64,000 nucleotides of DNA from Laburnicola sp. R22_1 (Eukaryota > Ascomycota > Dothideomycetes > Pleosporales > Didymosphaeriaceae), in NCBI GenBank assembly GCA_014281115.1, contig JACONQ010000007.1, forward strand, positions 434,001-498,000, read 5' to 3'. The position numbers and the translations under genes are program-made. Positions 11,396 to 24,122 of the stretch are shown one piece after another; the stretch's first letter is position 1, and each line of letters opens with the position of its first letter. The notes under the pieces were generated by a model. The model made no database searches, was not told the origin of the DNA, and saw nothing but the letters and a program-made list of their open reading frames with translations.

Positions 11396-12592
11396 TCAAT
11401 TCTCAATGCTCCTCGACCGTCTCATCATTAACCAACTCCGCAAATTCGCTTTCAAAGCACAAATGATCGTCGCTCGCCTCCCAGTCGCATCTTCTCCGGG
11501 GAAATAAAGCTTGATCGACTCTTTGTGGCAGTCGCAAAGCTCTTTTGCCTTCTTTAGACGGGATTCGGTAATTTCTTTGTATTCCGCTGCCCCCTTCTCC
11601 GCAGCTTGAACGTTCTGGTTTTGGAGACCCTGAATTTCTCTTTCTATCCCTCCGCGGAGATTTTGCATATCTTCTTCCATTTGTTGACGTTGGGCCGTGA
11701 TCTGAGTGTGGTGGCTAGCGATTGAGGCTTTCGTCTCTCCTTGGTGACTGATGATTGTGGATTTTATCTCAGCGCGAAGGTCGGCAACCGTATTCTCCAG
11801 TGAGTCAACTTGCGCGTTCAAGTCTTTCTTCTCTCCTCGCAATTTGTTCGCCTCCTCGACAGGTATCTGTAATTGACGTTCTCGTTCTTGAACCATTTGC
11901 TTCATCAATTCTATGCGCACGGTCTTCCGTAGACTTGCCTCTATGCACTGTTAGTATGGGGATCGTAAGATTTATGAACTCAAGTGGTGACAATGCCGGT
12001 GGCATGAAGTACGCAATACAATACGTATGCGTCACTTACCCGAAAACACCTCTGCGCTTTCTGGGTATGCTCTCTTGGTTGTAATTGCTCGTTCGGGGAG
12101 AGCTAGATCTTCGCATGCTGGAGAGTCATCTTCGTTGGCGTTGGCGAGGGAAGCGTAGATAGCTTCGAAGATGGGAAGGCAGAACTGGTGACGAAGTTTT
12201 GTGAGCTCTCCTTTGACCATGAAATAGTACTGGAAGATAACGTCAAGTTGCGTGCCGAGTTGTAGGAAGCGGCCATCTTGCTCCAAAGTTCTCAATAGTT
12301 TAAAGGGATGCACAAATTGGATCCGCCCATTGCAGAAGTCTCTGACCTTCAAGTTTTTGAAGCCTTGTCCCGATTGGAACCCAAAAGTAGCATATGTGGA
12401 TTCAGTATCGATGTATGCATAGATATCATGTCTTGGTCCTCGGGTTCCTATAAATAGACGACTCGACGGAGGGGGCGCAGAAGGTCGGAAACTTAAACTC
12501 TCGACAGAGGGAAGGCGGGCAAAGGTCTTCGGGAAGTATTTCCTGAGGTACAGCTGCAGCACTTCAAGGTCAACTTCCGTAATCTTACTCAT
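11396..12592 (-). CDS. Uncharacterised protein with C-terminal coiled coil
   Basis: Two exons (12592-12040 and 11940-11396) join across a 99-bp intron with GTAAGTG donor, CTAACAG branch region and CATAG acceptor, giving 365 aa. The N-terminal ~150 residues are globular, with a start (LRKYFPKTFARLP) that loosely resembles the start of the protein at 29362 (LEEKLPGIYNRLP). From about residue 195 a long heptad-rich coiled coil (QMVQERERQLQIP, EEDMQNLRGGIE) runs for about 100 residues. There is no signal peptide or membrane segment. I do not recognise a named domain; it may be a lineage-restricted family. The start at 12592 is the first ATG of the open frame. Confidence 0.6.
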
Positions 12593-13050
12593 CTAATTCC
12601 ACATTAGCAACACATAGCCAAAGCACCCATTCCCAGACGATACTTACTTTGAGAGTTGTCTCAACTAAAGCTCAATGTTGTGTTCACTTTGGCTCGAAGG
12701 CTGTGCGAATAGAGAGTGGAGAGATGTCGAACAAGTTGAAAGTATTTATGGGGGTGCCTTGTGCAAGCTGCCTGCTGGGTGTGACGTCACGCTAGTGAGA
12801 GCGAGTTCAGGTGAAGGTGAAGGTGAAGGTGAGAGGCTCGGGCGGATTGCGAACCCGGATCGCTTGCTTCTCTCACCCGAATTTAGTGAAAATATCTGAG
12901 CGAGAGCTCCGAACACCTTCGCTAAAGCATTTGATCACTAACTCTACCTCTGTCCCATCAATACCTCATCCTCAAGGATATCCACGTATAGCTCGAACTT
13001 GAACAGTCTCAACTCCACCTACTGCCGGCAGAGCTACCCACCATTTCTGA
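12593..13050. other. Divergent intergenic region with GTGAAG microsatellite
   Basis: Shared 5' region between the minus-strand gene at 12592 and the broken plus-strand gene starting before 13051. It contains a short GGTGAA hexamer run at about 12807-12833. One or more 5' exons of the downstream gene may lie here, but I cannot place them. Confidence 0.35.
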
Positions 13051-14271
13051 TTCGACCTCAAGAGCGAGCGACACGTCGAAGAAAGCGCTGATCGAGCAGA
13101 TCAAGAAAACGGCAAAACGTATGAAGCTATGAAGCACAAAACTGGGCACATACCACCCTCCGCTACCTACCGAACCGTACTATTAAGTGACGAATTCCTC
13201 GACAAAATGGCAGCTGGAAGTTTCCTTGGAAATCGGCACTTCAAGCTTTTGATTCGCATCCTTCTCTGCCCGCGATTTCCGAAGGTCAGGCAGGGTAACA
13301 GCTGTGTGAAACTCAAACCCGACGAAAAGCAAGTTTTCGTGGACGAGGCATACACAAACTCAACAAAGAGGCACTTTGGCTTGTATATAGAGCTATATGA
13401 GGGTGGTAGCACTCAGATCAACACGTATAAGACACGGAAGGTCTATGGGGAATTTCCGCCCGACCTATTCGTCGAAAAACCTCTAGGGATTCCTAGATGG
13501 CAGCAGCGCTTCCAACGTATCGTACTACAGCCCGTAAGGCGTAAGGACGTAGCTACCCTCTAGGCTGTAGCGTAGCTGTAATTGTACATATTTTAGCCTG
13601 TAGTATAGCTCTATAGTAGCCCCCCTTAGAGGACTGCTCTCCCCCCTTATATATAGGGAGGATCTAGTTATATAACCTAATTACATAACCTAGCACGTGA
13701 CTAGGTTATATAATTATATTACGTGTGTAGGTTATATAACGTCTATATATAGCATATAGGTTACTATAATTATACTATAGTTATAGACTATAATTTGTTA
13801 TTTTTAGGGGCTCCTGTATGTACGTAACGCCCATATAAACCGTAGCGTAGAGCGATGGGGGGCAACCGTAGCGTACTACGCTACGGTGGAAGCCCTAGAT
13901 GGCAGGCGGTGCTACGTGTCCGTCATGTATGTTAAGACCCATAGTACCATGTCTCCTCATTGACAGATCACAGGAGACATCGCTGAAACAGACCCCTTCT
14001 GTACCTAGGTACCCTACGAAGCCGCAATCCTCTTCGATATGCTCCTCGACCTCGTTGCCGACAACTTCAGACCGCACGCCCGTACCATTGCAGATGCTCC
14101 TCGCATTCAGCTAGAAATTCTTCAGGAATTGGAGAAGGTACAAGAAGAGGCCGAGGCGGCTGCAGGCATCACTTCAGGACCAGGTAGGTATATCTACCTA
14201 GAACTACACCGTAATTTTTGGATCTTGCTAACATAGCACTAGGGAAGCGAAAACTGACTATTCAAGAATGA
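13051..14271 (+). pseudogene. Uncharacterised gene broken by a hAT-type MITE
   Basis: An open frame runs from 13051 (first ATG 13129) to TGG CAG at 13503, where a MITE enters. After the MITE and one copy of its 8-bp duplication the same frame resumes at 13906. It passes an 82-bp intron (13927-14008, GTATGT donor, TACCTAG acceptor) into YEAAILFDMLLDLVADN and a helical EEAEAAAG segment. A 59-bp intron (14184-14242) leads to the last codons, KRKLTIQE and stop at 14271. The frame is exact across the insertion, which argues that the insertion is the main lesion. The true 5' exon is not identified and I recognise no domain. As it stands, translation through the insert ends at 13563. Confidence 0.5.
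13504..13897. mobile_element. hAT-type MITE (394 bp) with 8-bp target duplication GATGGCAG
   Basis: The element begins CAGCGCTTCCAACGTAT and ends GCTACGGTGGAAGCCCTA, which are imperfect inverted repeats. It is flanked by GATGGCAG at 13496-13503 and 13898-13905. Eight-base duplications and a CAGCG tip are typical of hAT elements. The first 11 bases equal those of the full hAT element at 16577, so that element could have mobilised it. The interior is TpA-rich with repeated AGGTTATATAA words, suggesting RIP. There is no coding capacity. Confidence 0.85.
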
Positions 14272-15033
14272 CTGGATGGCAAGCGACTAAAAACAGAGTG
14301 ATGCCAGCTTCTCTGGGTCACTGGAAGCGGCGATACTGGTCTTGACTGTGGAATAACGTCCAGCTGCTGATGAGCTCAACCGACATGGCATATCGCAAGG
14401 GAAAAGAAAGGTTTCTGGGTGCTGAATGGCCAATGCCGAATACATTGAACTGCGTTAGCTACCGAATGCCACAGGAAAGGTATGGGCAGCTCGAACACGG
14501 TTAAATGCGCACTGAAGAGCATGCAATTTGTTAAAAAGCATGCGGGATATCCTATTCGGATAAACGAGAAAGATAATTGCATTACATACGAATGCTTCAC
14601 CAATATCCCCATGTTCTAATGCGTGCCAACATCTTAAAGACAAAGCGAATTGCGTATAGCGTTTAGCTTAGGAGAAGTAAGAGCGCACCGTCCGTTGTGT
14701 TGCTCCTTCTTGGAATAATAATCAAGATCTTAAGATTGAGGAAATAATAGCTATCACATTCGAGATCTACAGAGCCTAAGACGGCAAATTTTGCTAGGGA
14801 GGGAGCTAGCACAGGAACCACCGTAGGTCAGTGAAAGGATCGTACATCATAGAAAAGGGTAATTATTGTCCTATAACATCAAAACATCTGCCTTACAAAT
14901 GTAGTAACTGTGAGTGGAAGCTGCGTCTTCTCATCATACATTAAAATTGAGGTATCTTTTACACATTTTTATTACTATATATCCGCCGACTTCCCCCGCC
15001 GAATACATAATTAATTACCTTCATGTTTACAGC
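14272..15033. other. Intergenic, no gene recognised
   Basis: About 760 bp between the broken gene and the 3' end of the convergent peroxidase gene. I found no credible coding frame, RNA gene or repeat. Confidence 0.4.
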
Positions 15034-16005
15034 TTAACCCTTCCTCTTCCCCTTTCCTTTCAGCGAGATAGGCCTCTGCCCCATCAACACAACATCCCTC
15101 TTCGCCTTCGCATGACCCGCATACCAACTGACAACCTCCGAACAATCCACCAAATCCTCCTTATGATACCCCATCAACCCCATCTTCTCCATAGCTGGGG
15201 CAAACGTGCCAAAAAAAGTCTTCCGACTCGACCCCATACGCCTCCACTCGTCCTTCGTCAAGCTATTATTGCACATAAAAGCATCAGCCGGCACAGTCGC
15301 TGGGGCTATAACCTCCGACACCTCGTTGTAAAAACGCTCGCTCCATACACCGATGTTGGTGGACATGGGCGCGCCGTCGAGTTGGCGGCCGATGGTGTGC
15401 GCGCCTGCGAGCGCGACGAGCTCGGTGATGGAAAAGCCTTTGGCTGCCCACATGCGCACCATGGTTTTAGCATCGGTATTCGCGGCGGGCATGACGCCCT
15501 CGGGGCTGGGATCGAAGTCGTCGGTGCGACCGGCACGGAAGGGTATTTTAGGCCCGTCGCGACAGGATGCTAGGCCAATCGCTATTCACCCTGTTAGCAT
15601 ATCGGCCAATTGAGAGGTTGAGGTCGTTGACATACCAGCAGCATACTGTATTAAATCCGCCATGCCGACGTCATAAAATTCCGCCTTCTCGCTCAGAAGG
15701 TCACATATCGGTGTCATTTGCGCATTCTCTGGGCGCTCCCAGCATTCGCCTGCGAGGACAATGGAGCCGTCACAGGTGCCGGGGAAACAATCGTGGAAAG
15801 CGAGGCGTATAGCTTGTCGCGCGAGATCGGAGCAGGTTGAACGGAAAATGAAATATTCACGAAGGTCCGATGAGATGGCTGACCATACTGGCGGACACTT
15901 CGCTCTTCCAGACGTTCCAGATTTTCCAGATCTTGGCTCGCAGTCTTCGGCTGCAGAAAGTGGTGTGAAAAAAGCAATCAAAAGGTATGTGAACAGGTGA
16001 TACAT
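15034..16005 (-). CDS. Secreted heme peroxidase, class II fungal type (CAZy AA2-like)
   Basis: Two exons (16005-15636 and 15581-15034) around a 54-bp intron with GTATGT donor and GCTAAC branch point; 305 aa. I prefer the second ATG (16005) because it leads straight into a signal peptide (MYHLFTYLLIAFFTPLSAA); an ATG ten codons upstream is the alternative. The distal heme pocket reads RLAFHDCF (distal Arg and His) and the proximal motif ELVALAGAHTIG carries the proximal His. SCRDGPKIPFRAGRTD is the usual substrate-side loop. The protein should be an extracellular H2O2-dependent oxidase of phenolics or lignin-like compounds. Class II hallmarks such as a Mn site cannot be confirmed by eye, so the exact substrate is open. 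The C-terminal KGKGKRKG tail is short and basic. Confidence 0.85.
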
Positions 16006-16576
16006 GGTCGGAAATGTCGGATTAAAAACGTACAAAAACGTGTTAGGTATGAAAAGGAAAGTAGACTGATCGAATAAAGACGCAGGGTATTATAGAATGA
16101 CAGCGAGCAACAACGCCTGTAAACATCGCAGACCGACCTTGAATGATGGTTGGGTTGATTTTTTATAGCTACGGAACTCGTGCGGAGAGCCGCCCAGCCC
16201 CTCTGTTGTGGTGAGGTTGGTATAGGCTGTAGTAGTCTACGAAGTCGACTAGTATGGCATGCCAACCACGTCGAACCAGGCAACGCAAACGTCGAAATAG
16301 ACTTTTCACGTTGAACCATGGAAATAAAGGTCTATCCAGATGCTATATCCATAGCTTACATTGAGGCGGCCCATCCGGGCCCATCCAATCCTTACTCTCG
16401 GTGTGTCGGTTTTACTAAAGTGGGAAAGAACGGCGGTAGCAGAGGCTGAACCTGTAAAAAATTGCGTCCTGGTGGGTAACCTTGCCAGTAGTACATCCTC
16501 TTCCGGTGTGGCAATTAGTCACTTGTGTTGTTCGACTGTTGATTGCAAAAATCTCAACGTGGTTTTAGAGTTTGGC

Positions 16577-19500
16577 CAGCGCTTCCATCAGTACGTAGTA
16601 CGGATCCGTAGTACGGATCCGTACGGTGTACGTACGGGAACCATACAAGTAGCCATCTCGGCCCCCGTACGTACGTACAAGGTCGCAATACGGATCCGTA
16701 CGTACAGCCATATACGGCCGTATATACGGACGTACGGGTACCCTTTTTAGTGTTGTTTTGGCGTTGTTTTGGTGTTGTTTTAGTGTGAAAAACACCAAAA
16801 TCACTGTGTTTCCAGCGTCAACTTTTGAGCTCTAGTGATCAGAGATTTCGCTTAAGATGCCGTCCTTGTGCGTTGTCGTCGTCGTCTTGCCCACAGTGAG
16901 TCACGGTGAAGTTTCAAATTCCATCAACCACATTACCACGTCGTCGCCGTCGCCGCCAGCCATTATCGTCGTCTTATCTTAGCGCAATATGGATCGCCAC
17001 CTGCGCAGTCAACCACCGCGAGCAGCTCAGGGCTCGTCGCAGGCCTCAGCATCGTCGTCGTCGTCCTCGCAGCAGTTGCCGTATCATTCTGCGGCGTTAA
17101 AGAGGCTAGGTAAACAGCCAGTACGGTCCACGGTCTCCACAGCCTCGTCGTCGCAGGTGTCCTTGGTGCCAGCATCCTCGCCACCGCCTAAGTCGCCAAT
17201 TGGCTTGAGCGGCTTGAGCGGCGTCGCGTCCGCGTCCGCGTCCTCTCTTGACTTGTCGCGCTTGCCATATAACCTGCCTCATGCGTACCCCAACGCTGAG
17301 GACGAATCCAATGTTGGCCTGCGCTTTGATATCGACTGGAACAACGTGTATAAGTACCACCAGCACCTGCCAGGCGACGCGCTGGGTTATCGCGTTGTCA
17401 ACAAGCGCCAACTTCTTAGTGGCGCGGCCAAGTCGCCTATATACGATTACAGCGCGGATTTGGTGTTTCGCGACGCCAGCGCTGGTGGTAAGGAGAGACG
17501 CGTCTGGTTGTGTAAGTACTGCCACGAGATGAAGAAGCGCGATTGTGCGAAGTTTTCGGAGTCCACCCACTATATAACAAAACACCTAGAAAAGGCCCAT
17601 TTCATATCAGCGACGGGCGGTCTGGTGGCGGGGCCAGCGGTCGTGACGCCTTTTGACGCCGCTCGAGGTGCGATTAGTGTTCTGGGTGCAGACAGCGTCC
17701 TGTTAAAGGCACTATAGCAAGAGGAGGAGTTGCAGAGGGCCTACGTTGACTGGGTTATCACTAATGATATGTCCTTTGCAGAGGCGACCTCGCCGGCAAC
17801 GAGGGCGCTGCTTACCTGGAATCGCCGCTCGCTGCTCGCTGCCCTCCCCGCCAACCCCACGACGCTCGCGGCGTACGTTACAAACATGCTGGAGGAGAGG
17901 ACAGAGGAGGTGGCCTCTCTGCTGCGCGGTGCTGAGTCTCTTGTCTATGTCAGCGTCGACATATGGACGTCGAGCAACTACCTGTCGTTTCTTGGCGTCA
18001 CAGCGCACTTTGTCGGTCAGTTGTACATACCTACCAGCTCCAGGCGTTGTGTACACTTACTAACTTTGTTATATAGACACGCAAAAGGTCCACCAGGACA
18101 TCCTTATCGCCTTCCGTAACCTCTCTGGTGACCACACAGGCGAAAACTAGGGCGCCGTCGTCGCGGCGGTTGTGTTAGAGTATGGGTTTCAGGACAAGTT
18201 TGGCTGCTTTGTGGGTGACAACGCGACAAACAACGACGCGACGTTTATTAACGCCCTCAACGTACTCCTTAAGCTCGAACTCACAGCTGAGAACCGAATA
18301 GGCTGCGCGGGACACATCATTAATCTGATTGTTAAGGCCATCATATACAGCGACGGAGTCTCTTAATTTGAGCGCGACCTAGCCAACGCACCACCCAAGT
18401 TGCAATTCGCGATATTTCGCCGTCGCGGCATTGTCGGACAGCTGCACAACCTTGTCATCGCTATTAACGCGTCCAACAAGCGTCGCCATACGTTCCAGCA
18501 GATGCAACGCGAGGACGTTGGCGAGCTTCTTCAGTTCACGCCCTTAACGCTGGTTGTCGACAGCGGGGTGAGGTGGCACTCTGTGTACCTTATGCTGGTG
18601 CGCGGCTATGAGCTGAAGGAGTCCATTGACCGGTTCATCCGCCGATGGCGTCAGTCAAAGGGCGTCGTCAATAATGCGGAGGACAAGGAGGAGGAGGACA
18701 GCTTTAATCCCGCACTCGATTGTCTCACGCCTGACGAATGGGACCAGGCCAAGAGCCTCGCCGATATGCTCCAGCCATTTTATGAGATGACAAAAAGACT
18801 TGAGGGCAACACAAGCAAGTCTGGTTTTGGCTCTATCTGGCAAACAATCACGAATCTGAACGTCCTTGACTTGACGATTAGGGAGGAAAAACGTACCCTT
18901 GAAAACAGCCACGACGAGTTCCTAAAGGGAGGTATTAATCAAGGTTTTGAAAAGCTCAACACATACTAGTTAAGGATAATATTTAACGTCACGCCGTCTC
19001 CGTACGCTGTCGCCACCATCCTCGCCCCACGACTACGTATTGCTTGGTTCAAGCAGCGATGGCGGCACGACAACAAATATTATCGTAAGGTGGAGTCGGA
19101 CATGAAGGCGACCTTTGAGCTATACGTTGAGCGATTTTCGGAGCAGCCGTTGCAAGGAGGCGACGAGAGGCTAGAGACCGAGCCTCCTTCTCGCCAGAAG
19201 ACACCTGACGGTTACGCGTCGCGATACGAGGACTCGCTGGCCGTTGACACCCATTACATGATGGGTTATAAGCACAAGGCTAAGAAGGCCCGCATGAGCG
19301 AGCTTGACGATTACTATGCGACCCACAATGAACACCTCGCTGTCTTTGCAAACACCAACGACAAACGCCTAGACAATCCAATTACCTAGTGGGAGCAGGT
19401 TGGTTTTAAGTTGTATCCCACTCTCTATCGAATGGCCCTTAATTACCTGTCTATCCCCGCAACGTCATGCGACTGTGAGAGAGCGTTTAGCGGGGCAGGG

Positions 19501-19900
19501 AGGACAGTTACTGGCGACCGAAATTGTCTCCAGGGCGGCAATATTGAAGCTCTACAATTGCAGAAGAATTGGGTAAAGAGAGGAGCTGTACAAAGTCACC
19601 TCAACAACCTTGTTAGGTCAGCTATTCGATAAGTACAATAAGTACTATACTCAGTGTGAAAACACTGAAAAAACACTATAAAAAGTGGACCCGTACATCC
19701 GTATATACGGCCAAATCTACGGATCCGTACGTACGTACAGCCCTCAGTATACGGGTCCCGTACGTACAGATGACAGTCCGTATACGGTCCCGTACGTACG
19801 GGTCACTGTACGGTACGCGTACCAAATACGCCAAGATTTGGTCCGTACAGACTCCCTTTACTGTACGGGTGTACGGGTGTACGTACGGATGGAAGCGCTG
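16577..19900 (+). mobile_element. Full-length hAT transposon (3.3 kb) with 8-bp duplication AGTTTGGC
   Basis: Perfect 8-bp duplications AGTTTGGC lie at 16569-16576 and 19901-19908. The tips are CAGCGCTTCCATC on the left and its inverted copy GATGGAAGCGCTG on the right. Both subterminal regions (about 16600-16740 and 19680-19885) are packed with TACGTAC and palindromic TACGGATCCGTA words, likely transposase binding sites. Inside is one transposase gene. The structure is complete, but the transposase frame carries five stop codons, so this copy is probably dead as an autonomous element although it may still be mobilised in trans. Confidence 0.9.
16989..19632 (+). pseudogene. hAT transposase with five in-frame nonsense codons
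   Basis: Exon 1 16989-18015 and exon 2 18077-19632, separated by a 61-bp intron (CTAAC branch point), give an 860-codon frame. Features in order: a Ser-rich N-terminus, a BED-type zinc finger (CKYCHEMKKRDC then HYITKHLEKAH) near residues 175-205, the RNase-H-like core (VSVDIWTS, CFVGDNATNNDA, GCAGHIINL, VRWHSVY) and the C-terminal hAT dimerisation domain (PTLYRMALNYLSIPATSCDC). Stops lie at 17715, 18148, 18364, 18967 and 19387. Each fits a CAG, CAA or TGG codon changed by C-to-T or G-to-A at CpA/TpG, the RIP signature. There are no frameshifts. Confidence 0.85.
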
Positions 19901-19908
19901 AGTTTGGC

Positions 19909-20395
19909 TCTGCATCTGCAAACTGCACGCTCGTAGATCTTTCCTGCCATCCTTTCCTCCATCCAATGGAAGGGTTCAATCATACCGTCACATACCAGCC
20001 ACCTCCACCATATCGGAGGCTTTTTGGCCCCGTTGTTCCGTTAGGGACTTTACTAGAGTCCAACATGCGTCCATACAGTGCCGTCGGTCCTAAGCTCCGG
20101 AGGTACAATCGCGTCGCTTAACCACGCGGACATTTCGGGGGCTTATTGTGCATAGATGCAGCATTTTTTCACCCAGTAAGGGTGTAATGGGAAGCACTTG
20201 AGGTTGGGATGTTGCGGCAATATAAAACGAAGTGCACACTAGACATGTGAAGTCAAAGGGCGCTAGGGCCGGGTTCGGCTACACTACCGGTAGTGTAGTA
20301 GCGTGATTACGTGGACGACCCGCAAGCATAGGATTGTCCATACCTCGACACTCGTCAACCGCGAACGTGCCCCGTGGACCGTCTCTACGCATGTG
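19909..20395. other. Intergenic and promoter region of the DHX35 gene
   Basis: About 490 bp after the hAT element. It holds a reverse-oriented copy of the 8.8-9.0 kb repeat motif near 20118-20155 and a perfect 20-bp palindrome at 20279-20298 (CTACACTACCGGTAGTGTAG), about 100 bp upstream of the helicase start codon. No gene recognised. Confidence 0.5.
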
Positions 20396-22766
<2,371 letters not shown>

Positions 22767-22895
22767 AGTGGCACGTTGGGTAGGGAGGTAGGGGTTATAT
22801 CATCTCTCATTGGGTATTACGCCTATCTAAAACGTCTCTTGGTAACGAATGTGAAGGCCTAGAAAACAACACAAAGTGGACGCAACTTGTCAAAA

Positions 22896-23746
22896 CTACT
22901 TCAAGGCCTCGACAAACAAGTCCCGCATCCCCTTCAGGAAAGCCGCCAAATCCCTCGTCTCGTTCAACCTCTCCAACACTCTGTCCACCTCCTCCGCTTC
23001 CAACTTCGGTCTCACCTCCCTGACCTTGTACTCCCTCTCCCCGGTATCCAACTCAAACCACGCCTCTCGGTCCCACTCCCTCTCGCAAACGTTGGTATAC
23101 ACAAACTTCAGCCTATCGGCCTTGCCCAGCCCTTCAATCCGCAGCCCCAGGTAACTCTCCCAGAACTCGAGCTCGGGCTCGTTGTAGCGGCTCTGACCGT
23201 CCAGGTAGCGGCGGTGCTTGAGCTGGGCTTCGCGACGCGCCGAAATGGCCTTTTGCACTTGGGCGATTTGGGTGCGCAGGGCGTCGCGGTGGGTGAGGCG
23301 CTCGTCGCGCTGCACGGTGAGGGTGCTGATGTGCGAGTGCATTTCGGTGGTTTCGGCGGATTCTTTGGCGAGCGTCTGGCTGTGTTGGGTTTGCTTGAGG
23401 GACAGGATTTCGATGTCGCGTTTCTTCATGCGCTGGTCCTCTGCGCGAGGGTTAGTATCTGTAGCCGTGCCATGCCGTGCCATGCCATGCCATGTGCAGG
23501 CTGCTCCCGTGAGAGGGTCAACGTACCCTGCATCTCCGCGACGTTCACACGGAACTGGTTGCGCTCTTCCAGCACCCGTCTGCGGCCCTTCTCGATGAAG
23601 TCGTCGAAGCGCGCGGTGAACTGGTTCATGCGGCTGCGCAGGTCTTCGAAGCCGAAGTTGATGGAGGGCAGCTGGTCCGCCATGGAGGGCGCATCGTGCG
23701 AAGAGGCGCGCATGCTGGCGCTGAGGGAGGGTTCGAAGGCTGTCAT
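22896..23746 (-). CDS. SPC25: Kinetochore protein Spc25 (Ndc80 complex)
   Basis: Two exons (23746-23527 and 23440-22896) around an 86-bp intron (GTACGT donor, CTAAC branch point, CGCAG acceptor) encode 254 aa, the usual size for Spc25. Residues ~60-155 form a coiled coil. The C-terminal globular domain shows the family pattern FWESYLGLRIEG, RLKFVYTNVCE, WFELDTGEREYKVREV, and a final AAFLKGMRDLFVEALK. In the Ndc80 complex Spc25 pairs with Spc24 to bind inner-kinetochore receptors. It is convergent with the DHX35 gene, 3' ends 129 bp apart, and head-to-head with RRN6, whose start lies about 375 bp away. The intron contains a CATGC tandem run. Confidence 0.9.
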
Positions 23747-24122
23747 GTTGTGGTTTGGGTGTGGGCAGAAGGCAGGCTACGTTGGGCGCAGGGCGTGTGT
23801 GACGTGGTCGCGGGTTGTCATGGAGGAGGGGCGCTTGCACGCTGACGCTGTTGTTTTGGGATGTAAACAAACATGGCCCGGGCGGGATTGAGCCGGCACG
23901 TGATCTGGCGTTTTCACGTTAGCGCGGCCGAGCTTTTGCGACCGCTTTCCCCGATACCTTTGCCCGATTTCCTGCGCGGTGCACAGCACTTTCGCTTTCA
24001 CTCGCCGTTTGCCAGATAGCGATGCCCAACGATGCTTCGATTCTACGCGTCTTTGGCCCCTCCACCGACAAAAACATGTTGGTTGTAACGCTTGCACCCC
24101 CCGCGACTGCACCTCGACCCTG

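Noticed and set aside
22887..23891. 334-codon plus-strand frame
   Set aside because: Antisense to Spc25, whose splice sites and conserved motifs are clear; Leu/Arg-rich composition is a GC artefact.
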